The notes under the pieces: generated by a model
Databases searched by the model: none
The model's input: only the letters and a program-made list of their open reading frames with translations
What the model was told of the DNA's origin: nothing
DNA from: Hirundichthys speculiger
Lineage: Eukaryota > Chordata > Actinopteri > Beloniformes > Exocoetidae
DNA: 64,000 nucleotides
NCBI GenBank assembly: GCA_018398805.1
Contig: JAGFBZ010000814.1
Coordinates: forward strand, 2,899,001 to 2,963,000
Direction: 5' to 3'
Made by a program: the position numbers and the translations under genes
Part shown: positions 38,121 to 49,010 of the stretch, piece after piece
Position numbering within the stretch: position 1 is the stretch's first letter
Layout: each line of letters begins with the position of its first letter

Positions 38121-40574
38121 TTTGCCCAGAGTGAAAAAAAGCAATACCATAAAAAGTTACGGCATTCAAAAGCTTGGGAATCCTGGAGATTTGAGCTCTC
38201 ACATACATTTTTACAAGGTCTCAGTGTCAACATGAGAAACATTTCATTTATGTTGGAAATAATGTATTCATTTAAATAGCAGCAAACTGTGGAAGGTAAA
38301 GTCCTGTTAAAAAATAAACCTGTAGTTGATTAAACAATAGCGTCTACATGGTAATAATGATCTAAAACTAACACTGAGGTTTTCATAAACTGCTGGCCCA
38401 AACATCACCAAATCTCTGTGGACAGAACTCAAAAGAGCACTGCATGCAGGATATAGAGGTGAATAAACTCAATCATAAAAGGCAGAATGGGGAAAACCCC
38501 ATAAACCAGAACTGAGATACTTGTATCTTGTAAGAAAAAGCATTCACAAGTGTTGACCTTACAGGGCCAACCGTAAATCAGCCTTTCAGTCCGATGACAT
38601 ATTTGTTATGTCAGACAATGCACAGACAGCCCGTCCTTGCACAATAACCAGGTTTGGGACACAGTAGAAAGCAAATCTAAGGCTGAGTAGATAAGTGGAC
38701 AGAAGTCTAACAAATCTGTTGTAAAACCACAACAAAGAATCAGTACTTGTCATCTCAGGTGACGAAAAAGCAGGGAAATGGCAGAAGACTAATGGCAGAA
38801 CAACTTTCCGCAGCTCAAAGAAAACATTGTCACCTCATAGTTTGTGCTGTGGAAGACAAATGCCTTCCCAGGCTAAAAGGTCAGAGGCTCGGCGATGTCA
38901 TTCCTGAATGCACAACTATGCAGCCACATATCTGCTCAGTGAACGCTCAGAGCACAATAAACACAAAGGAAATGTAACTCGTTTCAATAGAAAGCAATCA
39001 TGTGGATTGTCATAGAATCAGGGCAGAGGATGACAACACTGGTGAATGTTTAGAGGAGCCATTTCAAACATGATCCTCCACCCAGATCAACACGAGCCCT
39101 GACTCTCACTGCTCACGTTGTTTATGCCATCGCAATGAGCGCACAAAGTTTCTTCCTTTGACTCTCCAGTTTTTGAGAAACACCTAATGTGCATTAGATG
39201 TTTTCTGGAATGACTGATGCTTACAATTTTTTTTAAATACATTTTCAGAGGAATTAAAAGTACAATAAAATGTGTTTTTGAGACACAAAATCCTTTTTTT
39301 TTTCTATTTCTTCATTTTCTTCTGCTCAGTGTGACCCAAAGATAAACGGGAGGGACTTAAAAAGAGAAAATAATGATGACTAGATGATGGGATAAAGGCT
39401 CCGTGTGCTTACAGTTCAACACGCCTAGCAGACAGACAGTCGCAGAGCACGGTCAGGGTAAAACATATCCTACTGGAAATCTTAATACTGTGTTGACAAG
39501 ACAATAAGTAAAGCTGAAGAAGGAACCTCAGTAGATTTAAAGCAGGTGTTTTTTTTTTTAAATTATAAATGATGATCCTCAAACTGCTGCACCATTACCT
39601 TTGTGCTTAAAATAAATAGTTCTTCCTTTCTTCAAATATGACTAAAGGCTTTTCAATTGTTGTATTTTCATCTTATTAAAACAATGATGATAGAAGCATT
39701 CCTTGCCGCCACAGTGGCGTGCGCTTGTGCAAGGAATTAAGAGTTAGCGGGACCTGGAAAGCGTGGAGAGGGTCATGTTTTTGATACCTGTACTCATGCA
39801 TTTCCTAATGAAGCATGAAATCCCAGAGCAACAGAGACACCTCTAGTAAACATTTCATTTGCTCAAGAAAGGTCAGGCTGAACCACAGAGAACAACAAAA
39901 TGAACCTGCCCATGAACAATGAGTGTGTCCATTTGGGAGCCGGCCAAAATGTGTCGAACTCATTAGTGCTCCAGGAGGTTTGACCACCCACTCTGACCCC
40001 CGTCCCTTCACCCTGCTACTGCAGACAGAGCTGTGTCCCTGAGGCCACTGGGTTACTGCACTGAGAAGAAGAGGGGGGGTGGGGGGGGGTGGTTAAAACA
40101 TGAGGTTTAAGACATGAGGATTAAGACATGAGTCCATATAACCACTACGCCACCAAAGGGCAAGTAATGACTGCATGTGGTGCAGGAAGTTTTTTAAATT
40201 AAACAACTAAATTACAAATTAAACTCTTTTTTGTCCTAGGTATAACAACATACATTGTTTAACCTCTTTTCATTGTATAGAATTTTTTTTTCCCCAGACA
40301 GTCCAAGAGCTGGGACTCCATCAGATTCCTGTGACCCTGCATAGGATTAAGTGGGCATTAAGAGTCCATAAAAAGACCATAGCGGGCACAATATATCCAT
40401 TAGACCATTATATACAAAACATAAAAACACATATTGAACATATATCCATCATGTTTTGTTATGTAGAGAGCATGTTTGAATACAGTTTTATTTTGTGACA
40501 ATCAAAAGAGCCCAAGTATTAATATACTATGTTCATTCTCAAAAGTGTGTATTGCATAAAGTCAGAGGAAAATG

Positions 40575-40616
40575 GTACTGCAATGTATGAGGAATGTACT
40601 GCAATGTATGAGGAAT
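40575..40616. repeat. Tandem duplication of a 21-bp unit
   Basis: gtactgcaatgtatgaggaa followed by t occurs twice in immediate succession without mismatch, consistent with a recent slippage duplication. Confidence 0.9.
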
Positions 40617-40861
40617 CTATCTACAGGCATGTAAAAGTAAAAGCATTAATAGTTTTTACAAAAATGTATTAAATAGCTTATTTAGTTGATTACTATAGTT
40701 AGCACAGTTATCTAAAACTTTATATATTACCTGTAAATTAGGTTATATATGGTTATTAATGTGTTGAATTGCACATATTCCTCGAAAACAAATGGGAAAT
40801 CTGGAAAAAAAATACAGGATTATTTACAAAAGAGAACAGTATTATTCAATGGAATTGAATG

Positions 40862-40910
40862 TATTATTATTATTATTATTATTGATAATATTAATAATAA
40901 TAATAATATA
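40862..40910. repeat. (ATT)n ... (AAT)n inverted microsatellite
   Basis: A run of tat/att triplets changes at gataatattaata into a run of aataat triplets, so the two halves are complementary and could fold back on each other. Confidence 0.8.
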
Positions 40911-41174
40911 AAAATAACATGGACTGTAAATACATACTTTTGCATAAGCATCCAGTGGTTACAATATACATTGTGTACATTTGTGTTTTGGAGTTTTTCT
41001 TTTCACCAAGAAGACAAATTATATGTGCAACATTTATTACATTGAAAAGCTATCAAGTTTTGACCTGAGAGATTCCTATCAGGTTAATCTGAGGGGGCAA
41101 AGCAATGAAAAGTTAGTTGAGCAGAGTTGCTCCGCCTCCTCACTTCAGTCTGGATGAACCCGTCCCTCCACTTG

Positions 41175-41180
41175 TATAAA
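41175..41180 (+). promoter_or_regulatory. nkx3-1: nkx3-1 TATA box
   Basis: TATAAA at 41175-41180 lies 98 bases before the proposed ATG at 41273, which predicts transcription start near 41205 and a short leader. A C-rich motif (tccgcctcctc) lies about 45 bases upstream of the TATA box. Inferred from position. Confidence 0.6.
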
Positions 41181-41272
41181 TTCAGACCTCATGGGTGCGT
41201 GAAGGACACACACAGCCTTAAACACACTGCAGCTTTCTGATAGTGAGAGGCCTCCACTTCCTCAAGTACTGG

Positions 41273-42060
41273 ATGGAAATGTCTGACACAGCCAAGCCTT
41301 TGACGTCCTTCTTCATTGAGGACATTCTATCCAACAAGGACAGGCACAAGAATGAATGGAAAATGCTCCCCGAAGATGGAAAGATGTTCACAGTGGAAAG
41401 AGGAATTTGAAAAGTGGTCAGCACAGCTCTGTTCACAGAAGTCAGCATTTGGAGTGCAAAAAGGTGAGCGTCTGAAAGTCAGGAAGATGGGCATTATTTT
41501 TTGTGTGAAAGATGTGGAATTAATATATTTTGAGGTAAAATGTAGATCCGTATTTTCAGATGTTTTAAAATATAGTTTTATATAATAAGTTTAAAAACTG
41601 TTTTTGAGAATATCTTTCAAAGTGCTATATATGTGAAATAGCGCACGTGTGTCCTGTGTTTCCTGTAGAGTCTCTGGACATATCCTGCTCCAGCTCCTCA
41701 GAGTCAAGTCTCTCCTCCACTGGGAAACAGAAGCGCTCAAGGGCTGCATTTACACATCTCCAGGTGCTTGAACTGGAGAAGAAATTTAATCACCAGAAAT
41801 ACCTGTCTGCCCCAGAGAGGGCTCACCTCGCCAGCACCTTAAGACTGACCGAGACCCAGGTGAAAATCTGGTTTCAGAACCGGAGGTATAAAACGAAACG
41901 AAAGCAGCAGACGTCAGAGTTCTGTAAGGATGTGTACAAAGCAGAGGGACTGAGAGAGGACTTTGTCAGATCATCATTAATTACCTCCTTCTGCAAAGCC
42001 TATCAATATGGACCGTACCTGTGGGACTACACTGGAGCCTGGGGCCCAGTATTATGGTGA
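41273..42060 (+). CDS. nkx3-1: NK3-class homeobox transcription factor NKX3-1, two exons, frameshift in exon 1
   Basis: Nuclear homeodomain regulator; NKX3-1 is known in sclerotome and prostate development in vertebrates. Exon 2 (41669-42060) is intact: an acidic/serine-rich segment ([16 protein letters not shown]), homeodomain at about 41728-41907 ([19 protein letters not shown] ... [15 protein letters not shown], Tyr 54), then a tail ending in [12 protein letters not shown], like other NKX3-1 C-termini. Exon 1 (41273-41463) encodes the conserved N-terminal motif [12 protein letters not shown] in one frame, which stops at 41408-41410. The frame that joins exon 2 through the 41464 donor (phase 1) is a different one, carrying [13 protein letters not shown]. 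One base too many (or two too few) lies between about 41340 and 41400. The joined length is 583 nt, not a multiple of three. It could be a sequencing error, a true null, or use of ATG 41316 (179 residues without the N-terminal motif). Confidence 0.88.
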
Positions 42061-42318
42061 AGAGACATGATTTATAATTAGAAATCAGTGCTTACTGTCT
42101 CTGAATTTTAGGCTTTATTTTTTGCTGTAAAAAAAAATCAACTCTTTATTATATGACATAGATTTGAATCCACTGTTTACTCCTGTGTCAACTTCAACAG
42201 ACTGTCTTTACTCATAAAATCATGAAATCACACTGTATGCTGTATGGACATGACATGGATTTGTACAGTGAAATATGTCATCACTGAATTAAGATATGGC
42301 ACTGTTGACCAATTCATT

Positions 42319-42324
42319 AATAAA
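42319..42324 (+). terminator. nkx3-1: Likely nkx3-1 polyadenylation signal (AATAAA)
   Basis: AATAAA lies 259 bases after the stop codon (42058-42060), in AT-rich sequence and followed by tattgttaatgcagtttgct. It is the first such hexamer downstream. Confidence 0.5.
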
Positions 42325-45300
42325 TTATTGTTAATGCAGTTTGCTTTTACTTAAAATCTTTGTGTAGGAATTATTTCCAGCTTTTGGGAATAGAAATTCT
42401 GGTGCAGAACGTATTTTGTGTTCTGGATAAATTATTCGTTACAAAACATCATATTACATTTTGCTTCATAACAAAGTTGAGTTAGATGAAAAATACATTT
42501 CAGGCAAACTGGAAGAAAGTAGAACGTCTCTCAAAACTGAAATCATCTCAAATTTTAACCTAAAGGAATGTGTACAAATAGCTTAGGTGAATTCATGTGA
42601 CAGCAACAATCTGACACGTTTGAGGTTTCAGTGGAAACATTAAAATTATCTGCATGAAGTTAAACTGGATGACTGCACAGAGATAGGCATGATGTTGTCA
42701 ATGAGGGCGAAAGAATGAGACCTGATTCCTTTAAAGACCCACTGATCTGATTACACAGAGATAGACAGCTCTTCAGATTTCTGAAGATGACATCATAAGG
42801 AAAGTAACTCTATGAAACCAGACACGATGTCTTGTGTTGAGACTGTACAAAACAACAACAACAACAACAAACAAACAAAAAAAATACAAGATGGCTGAAG
42901 CAGTGTAAAGTAACAGGACACAACTGTGAAAGGTTAACAAAAAGGAAACATTTAAAGATTCACGGCAGACACACGGTCTGATGTTAAATACAGGATTCAG
43001 TGCTGGTTTAAGTGCATCTGAGTTTAAATCAGTGACACAGCGCGCTATGGCGGATATGTAGGTGATAAGAAGATGCCAATGTCGATTGTGCTACAGAGAT
43101 ATGAAGCTGCAGAGCGATCATGTGCTCACCTCATTAATTTTGTGTCGATAGTAAAGTATAATAGATAATGCATTGATAAAATAGAAGCAGAACCTGTCTG
43201 CTAAGATCATATCGGCTATGAGACAAAAACATGACAACTGAAGGTAGTGATGAAAGCAAAGTACGAAGTGGTCATTTACATCACTGTAAAGTGTCAGCTT
43301 AGTCTTTAAAGTGATGTTAACTGTCTACATAGGTTTTCTTTAGGCTGTATGCTTTGGCAACTTTGACTGTGAATTAAAATCTGTGTTGTATTGTTTGTAT
43401 CAGCCATCTGCAGGTGCGTAGCAATGAATTTCTTTATCTCTACTGTCAGATGTCCTGCAGCTGACCTGCAGCTTCCTCCCAAAAAGATACGTACTCTGTT
43501 ATTGAAACAATCCACCAAGGTTGTCAGGTATTACACAGTGTCCTGTCAGTGCTGCACCTTCTGCAGCTGAATCACAGCTTCCTCCATCTCCAGGCTCAAC
43601 CTTCAGGTTTATCAGAATTTAATGCTGCAGTAGTTGTGGTAGTTGACGTGAGCTTCCTTTTGTATTTTTAATAATGAGAAATGCTTTACAGCAACTTCAA
43701 AATTTTTAAGTGTTTGTTTTAGCTCCAAATCCATGTGTTTCCTGATGATGGATTTAACATTAGTAGCTACCTCAGAATAAATGACTATTTTAAGCCTCAG
43801 ACAGGACCTAAGTGATAGTCTGGTTAGGCTCACTGCACCTACAGGCAAAACAAGATCATTTTAATTTTGTGGCTGTACAAAAAGCAGTCTAATAAGACAT
43901 AGAGTTCAGGTCGCCGTCATCTTACCTCCACACCAATCAACTACCAAATCCCAGTTCATGACCACAGCTTCCCTATCGCTGGATCAATATGACAGTTCTA
44001 AAGAAGGAGTTGCTTAAACTTTTCTTCTCATTTTGCATCTATTGACAATAGTAAAACCGCTACACATAGTCAATTTGTTGTTAAAATCGCAGAAAAGCAA
44101 ATGGAAAGACATTTCTCTACAGTCATTTTTAATACATTTTTTTTGAACACTCACAAAGTTAAAATGACTTTATTTCATCCGTAGGGACCCCAACACTGTC
44201 ACTTAAGTTGAATGAGTCTTGCCTGAGGGTTAAAATGACAATTTATTCTGAAGTCACATAATAATGCCAATATGCTGCAAACATATATTCCATTCTAACT
44301 CCAAACCACATCAATTCATGTCATTTTGGTCCCTAACAACAGTTTACACTCATTATTATATTCCTTTAAAACCAAACAAATTTTAATTTTGTATTACTTC
44401 AAAGATGTGTATAAAAAGGAGTGTTTGTTCAGGAATCTCCATCCAGCCAGTCATCTTGTTATAAGTCTGTACAAGTCAGCTACAGATGTCACAGAAACTG
44501 CTGTCAGAAACTGCTTCTGAATATAGAACTAGATAATTACATATGTATGAAGAAATAGGCACACTCCAGAAGAAGAGTGAAGACTCTCCTTCTCTTGCAT
44601 CAGTTGACGATAGTTTGCGCAACATCAGTAGTTGATTTGTACGGATGATTTTGCCAGTCCGAACAAGCACATGCCCACACATGACTATATGTCCTTCGTT
44701 GTGAATGAAAACCTCTGAGTCAAAACTTTAGTGACTAAGCAGAGATAAATGCCATTTTCTTGAATATATTTTTTCCACAAGATTATTTACATCACGGTGT
44801 ATAAACATTTACACTTATAAGTGCGGGCCCATTTGGACAAAACAGTTCACCTCTTTATTACTTATTCATGTACAAATATAGAAAATTTCTATTGTCACTA
44901 CTGCCACACAAGTTACATCAATCAACAACAACTATAAACATCTATCATCAAAACAAAAAAATATATCTCTTATTGTTATTTATTCATTATGAAAGGACAT
45001 GATATACTAGATACGACACTTATGTCATCTAAACTTTTTTTTACATCATATCTGAACTATTTATGTAAAAGGTGAGGACTGGTGTTGTGGCCTAAAAAGT
45101 GGGGGCAGCTGCATGCAGGCTGGTATGCTGGACTGACTCAGGCAGGATTTAGGACTTTACATATTTAAGAAGGGCATGTTTGTAGCAACATAAGCAAAGT
45201 GTGAGCAGAGGGCTGATGGAATTGATAGAGGGAGCTTTGAGAGCTCTGTCTGTCTTTAGGAAGTGCCTGTCTTCACTGTGACCTGGGGCAACAAGTGACT

Positions 45301-47694
45301 GAAGATTATTTCATTTTTCTTTTTTTGTGTTTTAAATTCTTTGAAATTCAGAAATCATTTCATTGTTAAAATTTGTTGAGTCGGTCATACAGTGTCATAT
45401 AGTGCCATGAATGCAGCTAAATCCCAACTTCTCATTAAACTAAGTTCACTATAGTTCATTTTAATGCATGGCAGCTTGTTAAACACACAGAATGTTAACC
45501 ATACTCATACTCATACTTTTATTGACTTCTTTAAACTAAAGAGAGTTCTTATCAACGACTTCAGCAGCTGAACTAGTCACTAAGCCCTCAGAGTAAACTG
45601 GTAATTAGACATGAAGAGGCCAGATAGCATCTGTTTTGACGGCACTGAAAGTCTGACTGTATCTCTCGATGTGTCTCAGGCGGTATATGAACAAGCTGAT
45701 CAGATAAGAGCAGCTTGTGAAAGGTTGAAGCTGAAGGTTAGAAGAGCTATTATTTTGTACGTGCCATTGTAATACCTGCACTTCCACAAGCTTAAAAAAG
45801 GCACGGTACATTTATTTCCAAACACAGGAGACTTAAAACAACATCCTTTGCTTCCTTCATGTTCAGTCTTCAGGTTTAGGGAGTTTCTGTTAAACTGCCT
45901 GTAGACTGCCTGGGTTAACTGGATTTATTGAGTAAATGATAAAAGCATGGAAGAGTTCATAACATTGTCTCTTTTTTTTTCCCATTTCAATGAAATTTAT
46001 TGGATAAATCAGGAATAAAGAAGGCAGAACTTGTGAGAGCTTGTGAACTAGTGAGTCTCAAGTACAATGCAAAGTCTTCTAATTGAAATCTGGGATTTTC
46101 TTAATTTTTTTCATTTTCGAATTTACTTTCTTTGTGGTCTGGAAGAAATATGGTATGAACAGCATGATTGTGGAGGCAGTCATTGTTTTCTCTTCAAGGT
46201 GGCCAATGATGCTTTAAAAAACAAGCAGATCTGCTTAACAGATGAGGGGAAAAGCGGTTCAGACCACAAAGACAGCCTTTGTCAGCTCTCCAATATGCCG
46301 TGACTGTCTGACAAATTCGTCGAAGTTGATAAGGATGCCTGATCTTCCCATGGGGATGCTCAAAAACTTCCTCAGTTAGTGTAACTGGATCCCCCATGTT
46401 ACCGACCCAGCAGAGCAGCTCCCATCAGGAGATACGCGACTCAGCATCTACCTTATCCGATGGTTAACATCTATTGTGTCGTTAAAAACAGTATGTTTGT
46501 GTGTGTGTGGGGGGGCGCATGTAGAAGATATGCAGACTAAGAAAGAAAAGTAATTTTCCAGTGTTTTTTTTATCTTTAAGATAAAAATATAAAGTGGTCA
46601 GACAGTTTACTGCAGATGAAAATGATTACAGAAAAATAGGACAAGGATGGAGGACATAGATGAGAGGAGCATTCATTGTGTGTTTCAGATAAACAACCTG
46701 CTCATGGAAGAGGGCGAAAACTAAACACTTCAGGGTTACAGCATGAGTGTACGTGTCCAGAGACATGTTGCTTTGGAATAAAGCACTGCTCTGTTTGTAC
46801 CACTGTTATTCCTTCTTCTTTTTTTTTTTTTTTTTTACCATGTTAGACTCTGTTGTGCACAGGACACATATGTCCTCATATTTTGGGACAAAAAAGGTCA
46901 ACTGATAACATGTTGGTGAGTTAAAGCTGACTGAAGTCGATCCTGATTTTTTTGTCTTTAATTCAAGATATTCCTGTAAGTAAAAAGGAGTACGGTGCAT
47001 GAAGAGAAACTTAAAATAAATCCATGAAATATCAATGTTGCCTCAAGTGAAAGCACTGATCAAATTTGTCATAATGTTATGCCTCGTTCATCTTCAGTAT
47101 GTGAGAAGTACCTGGATACTTTGATTCTTCCTGGAAAATTTGTCTTGATCAACCCCTGTGAGAACAGGGGTTGATAAGGAGTCTGTTGTGCTTTTACGTG
47201 TTGCTCACTTTGTTTATCTTGCGTTTTTGTCCAGATTTCTTGGATCATTTAAGAATTTCCCTGCTGTAGCAGTATTTTGAGTTCTTGTCAGTAAAAGTCA
47301 CTGTTGCTACTCCTGCTTCCCATACACTTCTGGGTGATGTACGAGCTTCTGAAAGCCTGGATTTTAATCTAACCTTCAGTCTGTAGTATAGCCTTTGTAC
47401 AAGTAAGACATTTAAAGAGCTAGGAAACCTCCACTGCTCACTGTGATGAAAACAGTGGTCCTAAGCTGCCCAAGGTACATTGTTTACTTAACAACATAAA
47501 AATAAATTGCAAGGGAAGTGATGTCTGTTTAGGTAGATAGTTTGGCACAACTTCAACATATAATGAGCTATTATTGTATTATCTGTGTTTTTGACAAATC
47601 TGTTGACCATCAGAGCAAGACAGCTTATATACAAGTGCAAAGAAAAACAGGAGCCTACCAGCTGACCATTTTAAACAGACATTAAAACATTGAT

Positions 47695-47699
<5 letters not shown>
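42325..47699. other. Intergenic region between nkx3-1 and the slc25a37 side
   Basis: No gene recognised. Low-complexity tracts include AAC repeats at 42851-42880 and a poly-T at about 46820-46837. Blocks of balanced, non-repetitive sequence (about 42960-43170 and 46190-46480) could be regulatory. A perfect 12-bp hairpin with a gaga loop lies at 47148-47175. Confidence 0.5.
47148..47175. repeat. Hairpin with 12-bp perfect arms and a GAGA loop
   Basis: atcaacccctgt (47148-47159) and acaggggttgat (47164-47175) are exact complements around gaga. As RNA this would be a stem capped by a GNRA-type tetraloop. No transcript is known to cover it. Confidence 0.85.
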
Positions 47700-47701
<2 letters not shown>

Positions 47702-47783
<82 letters not shown>

Positions 47784-47784
47784 T
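47702..47784. repeat. (TA)n / (CA)n compound microsatellite
   Basis: A long alternating ta run from about 47703 to 47762, interrupted by one c near 47746, leads into ac repeats to about 47782. Pure simple sequence; open frames through it on both strands are artefacts. Confidence 0.95.
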
Positions 47785-47942
47785 CAACACAACAACACGT
47801 GATCCCGACCAGTCTACGAGCTCAGCCTATATGATTGATCCAGATAGTACTCTCTACATGAGTCTACTTCCTCTTATTCATCTTGACTGTATGAAGGTAG
47901 ACTGAATGCTACAGTTATTTAATCGCCTCTAGTGGGACGAAA

Positions 47943-48370
47943 GTGGTATTTCAAGGTTTGCTTCTGCTGTGCCTCATTTTCCACCACAATCATCTGAACT
48001 TTGTGTTGCTTCATCACCGTCTCCAACCACATCAGATGCTGCAGACCCCTCTGCCCCCCTTTGTCTGTCTCAGTCAGATGAAGAGGCAACTGGAAAGACT
48101 GAACTGGAACAAGGTTGCAGGTTTAGATGGTGTCCTCCCCATAGTCCTGAAGGTCTGTGTGGACCAGCTATGCAGGATTCTTCAGCTCCCTTTTGACACT
48201 TAGTCTGACCCAGGAGACATTCCAGTGCTGTGGAAGACATCCCTACTTTGTTCCAGTACCAAAGAAATCTCATCCATCTGTTAGGAATGACTACAAGCCT
48301 GTGGCTATGACATCGCACGTCAAGAAAGTCCTGGACAAACGTTTATTCGCCCACCTGAGTAAAAAAAAAA
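47943..48370 (+). mobile_element. LINE reverse-transcriptase relic (L2/CR1-like), frameshifted
   Basis: One frame gives MKRQLERLNWNKVAGLDGVL then PIVLKVCVDQL. A second frame, entered between about 48157 and 48200, gives LTLSLTQETF, then YFVPVPKKSHPS and RNDYKPVAMTS. This is the order of the N-terminal reverse-transcriptase blocks in teleost L2/CR1-type elements (KAAGPDGVP-type, then VPVPKK, then NDYRPVALTS). The frameshift, the loss of the catalytic YxDD part and a poly-A run at 48361-48373 mark it as dead. Clade assignment is by motif only. Confidence 0.8.
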
Positions 48371-48829
48371 AAAGAAAGCATTGTTCAGGACCCGCAGAAT
48401 TGATCAGAATGAATGTAAAGTAAGTTTATTCAATATGGTAAGTTAGATTAAGGTGAGCCAGCTAATTTATGGTGCCTTGTATGAGGAAAAACAGGCTCTC
48501 TCAAAAGCACTCTTCACAAAAACTCTTCACGGGGGGGGGGGGACATTGGTGATTACTTCTTGTAAAGTCCATGGCTCAACTCGTCAGCACAGTATCTTCA
48601 GTAGCTCTGTGTCATTTATTCATATGTGTCATGTAAAAATAAATAAATAAATAAATGACGCCACAGGCTGTTACATTAGCTTTTGTGATATGCTGCCCCC
48701 TTGTGGTCTTGAGTGGTGTGATTACATAGAGTGACCTGACCAAGACATGCTGCAACAATTTACAGAAGGATTTTTTTTTTTTTCCCAATTAGAAACCAAA
48801 GGTAAAATTATCATCCTGTATGGGTACAC

Positions 48830-49010
48830 TATGAGGCCTCCCTGGTGGATTAGAGGTTGTGCTGTCACCTACCACATGAGAGGCCCAGGGTTCAAACCCT
48901 AGTTGCATCAGGAAGAGCATCCAGTGTAAAAACATGTGCCAAGCTTCTAATGTGGATTATTTCACTGTGGTGACCCCAAACAGAGGAGCAGCCAAAATGG
49001 AAGTATATGG
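48830..49010 (+). mobile_element. tRNA-derived SINE
   Basis: The 5' part resembles a tRNA: cctggtggattagaggttgt supplies an A-box-like region and ggttcaaaccc (48889-48899) is a full RNA polymerase III B box. The body then reads aggaagagcatccagtgtaa, acatgtgccaa, ctgtggtgacccc and gcagccaaa, the layout of a common teleost SINE, ending near 49010. The fragment at 10.2-10.4 kb shares this tail. The 5' boundary is approximate. Confidence 0.72.

Larger units (their letters stand above)
38121..41170. other. Intergenic region between the transposon nest and nkx3-1
   Basis: No exon recognised. Contains a G-rich run at 40073-40089, a tandem pair of a 21-bp unit (40575-40595 and 40596-40616), and an ATT/AAT microsatellite with hairpin potential at about 40862-40910. 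Confidence 0.55.

Noticed and set aside
47579..47905. Open frames through the TA/CA microsatellite (YIYIYI peptides)
   Set aside because: Simple-sequence artefact; the same applies at 58621-58920.
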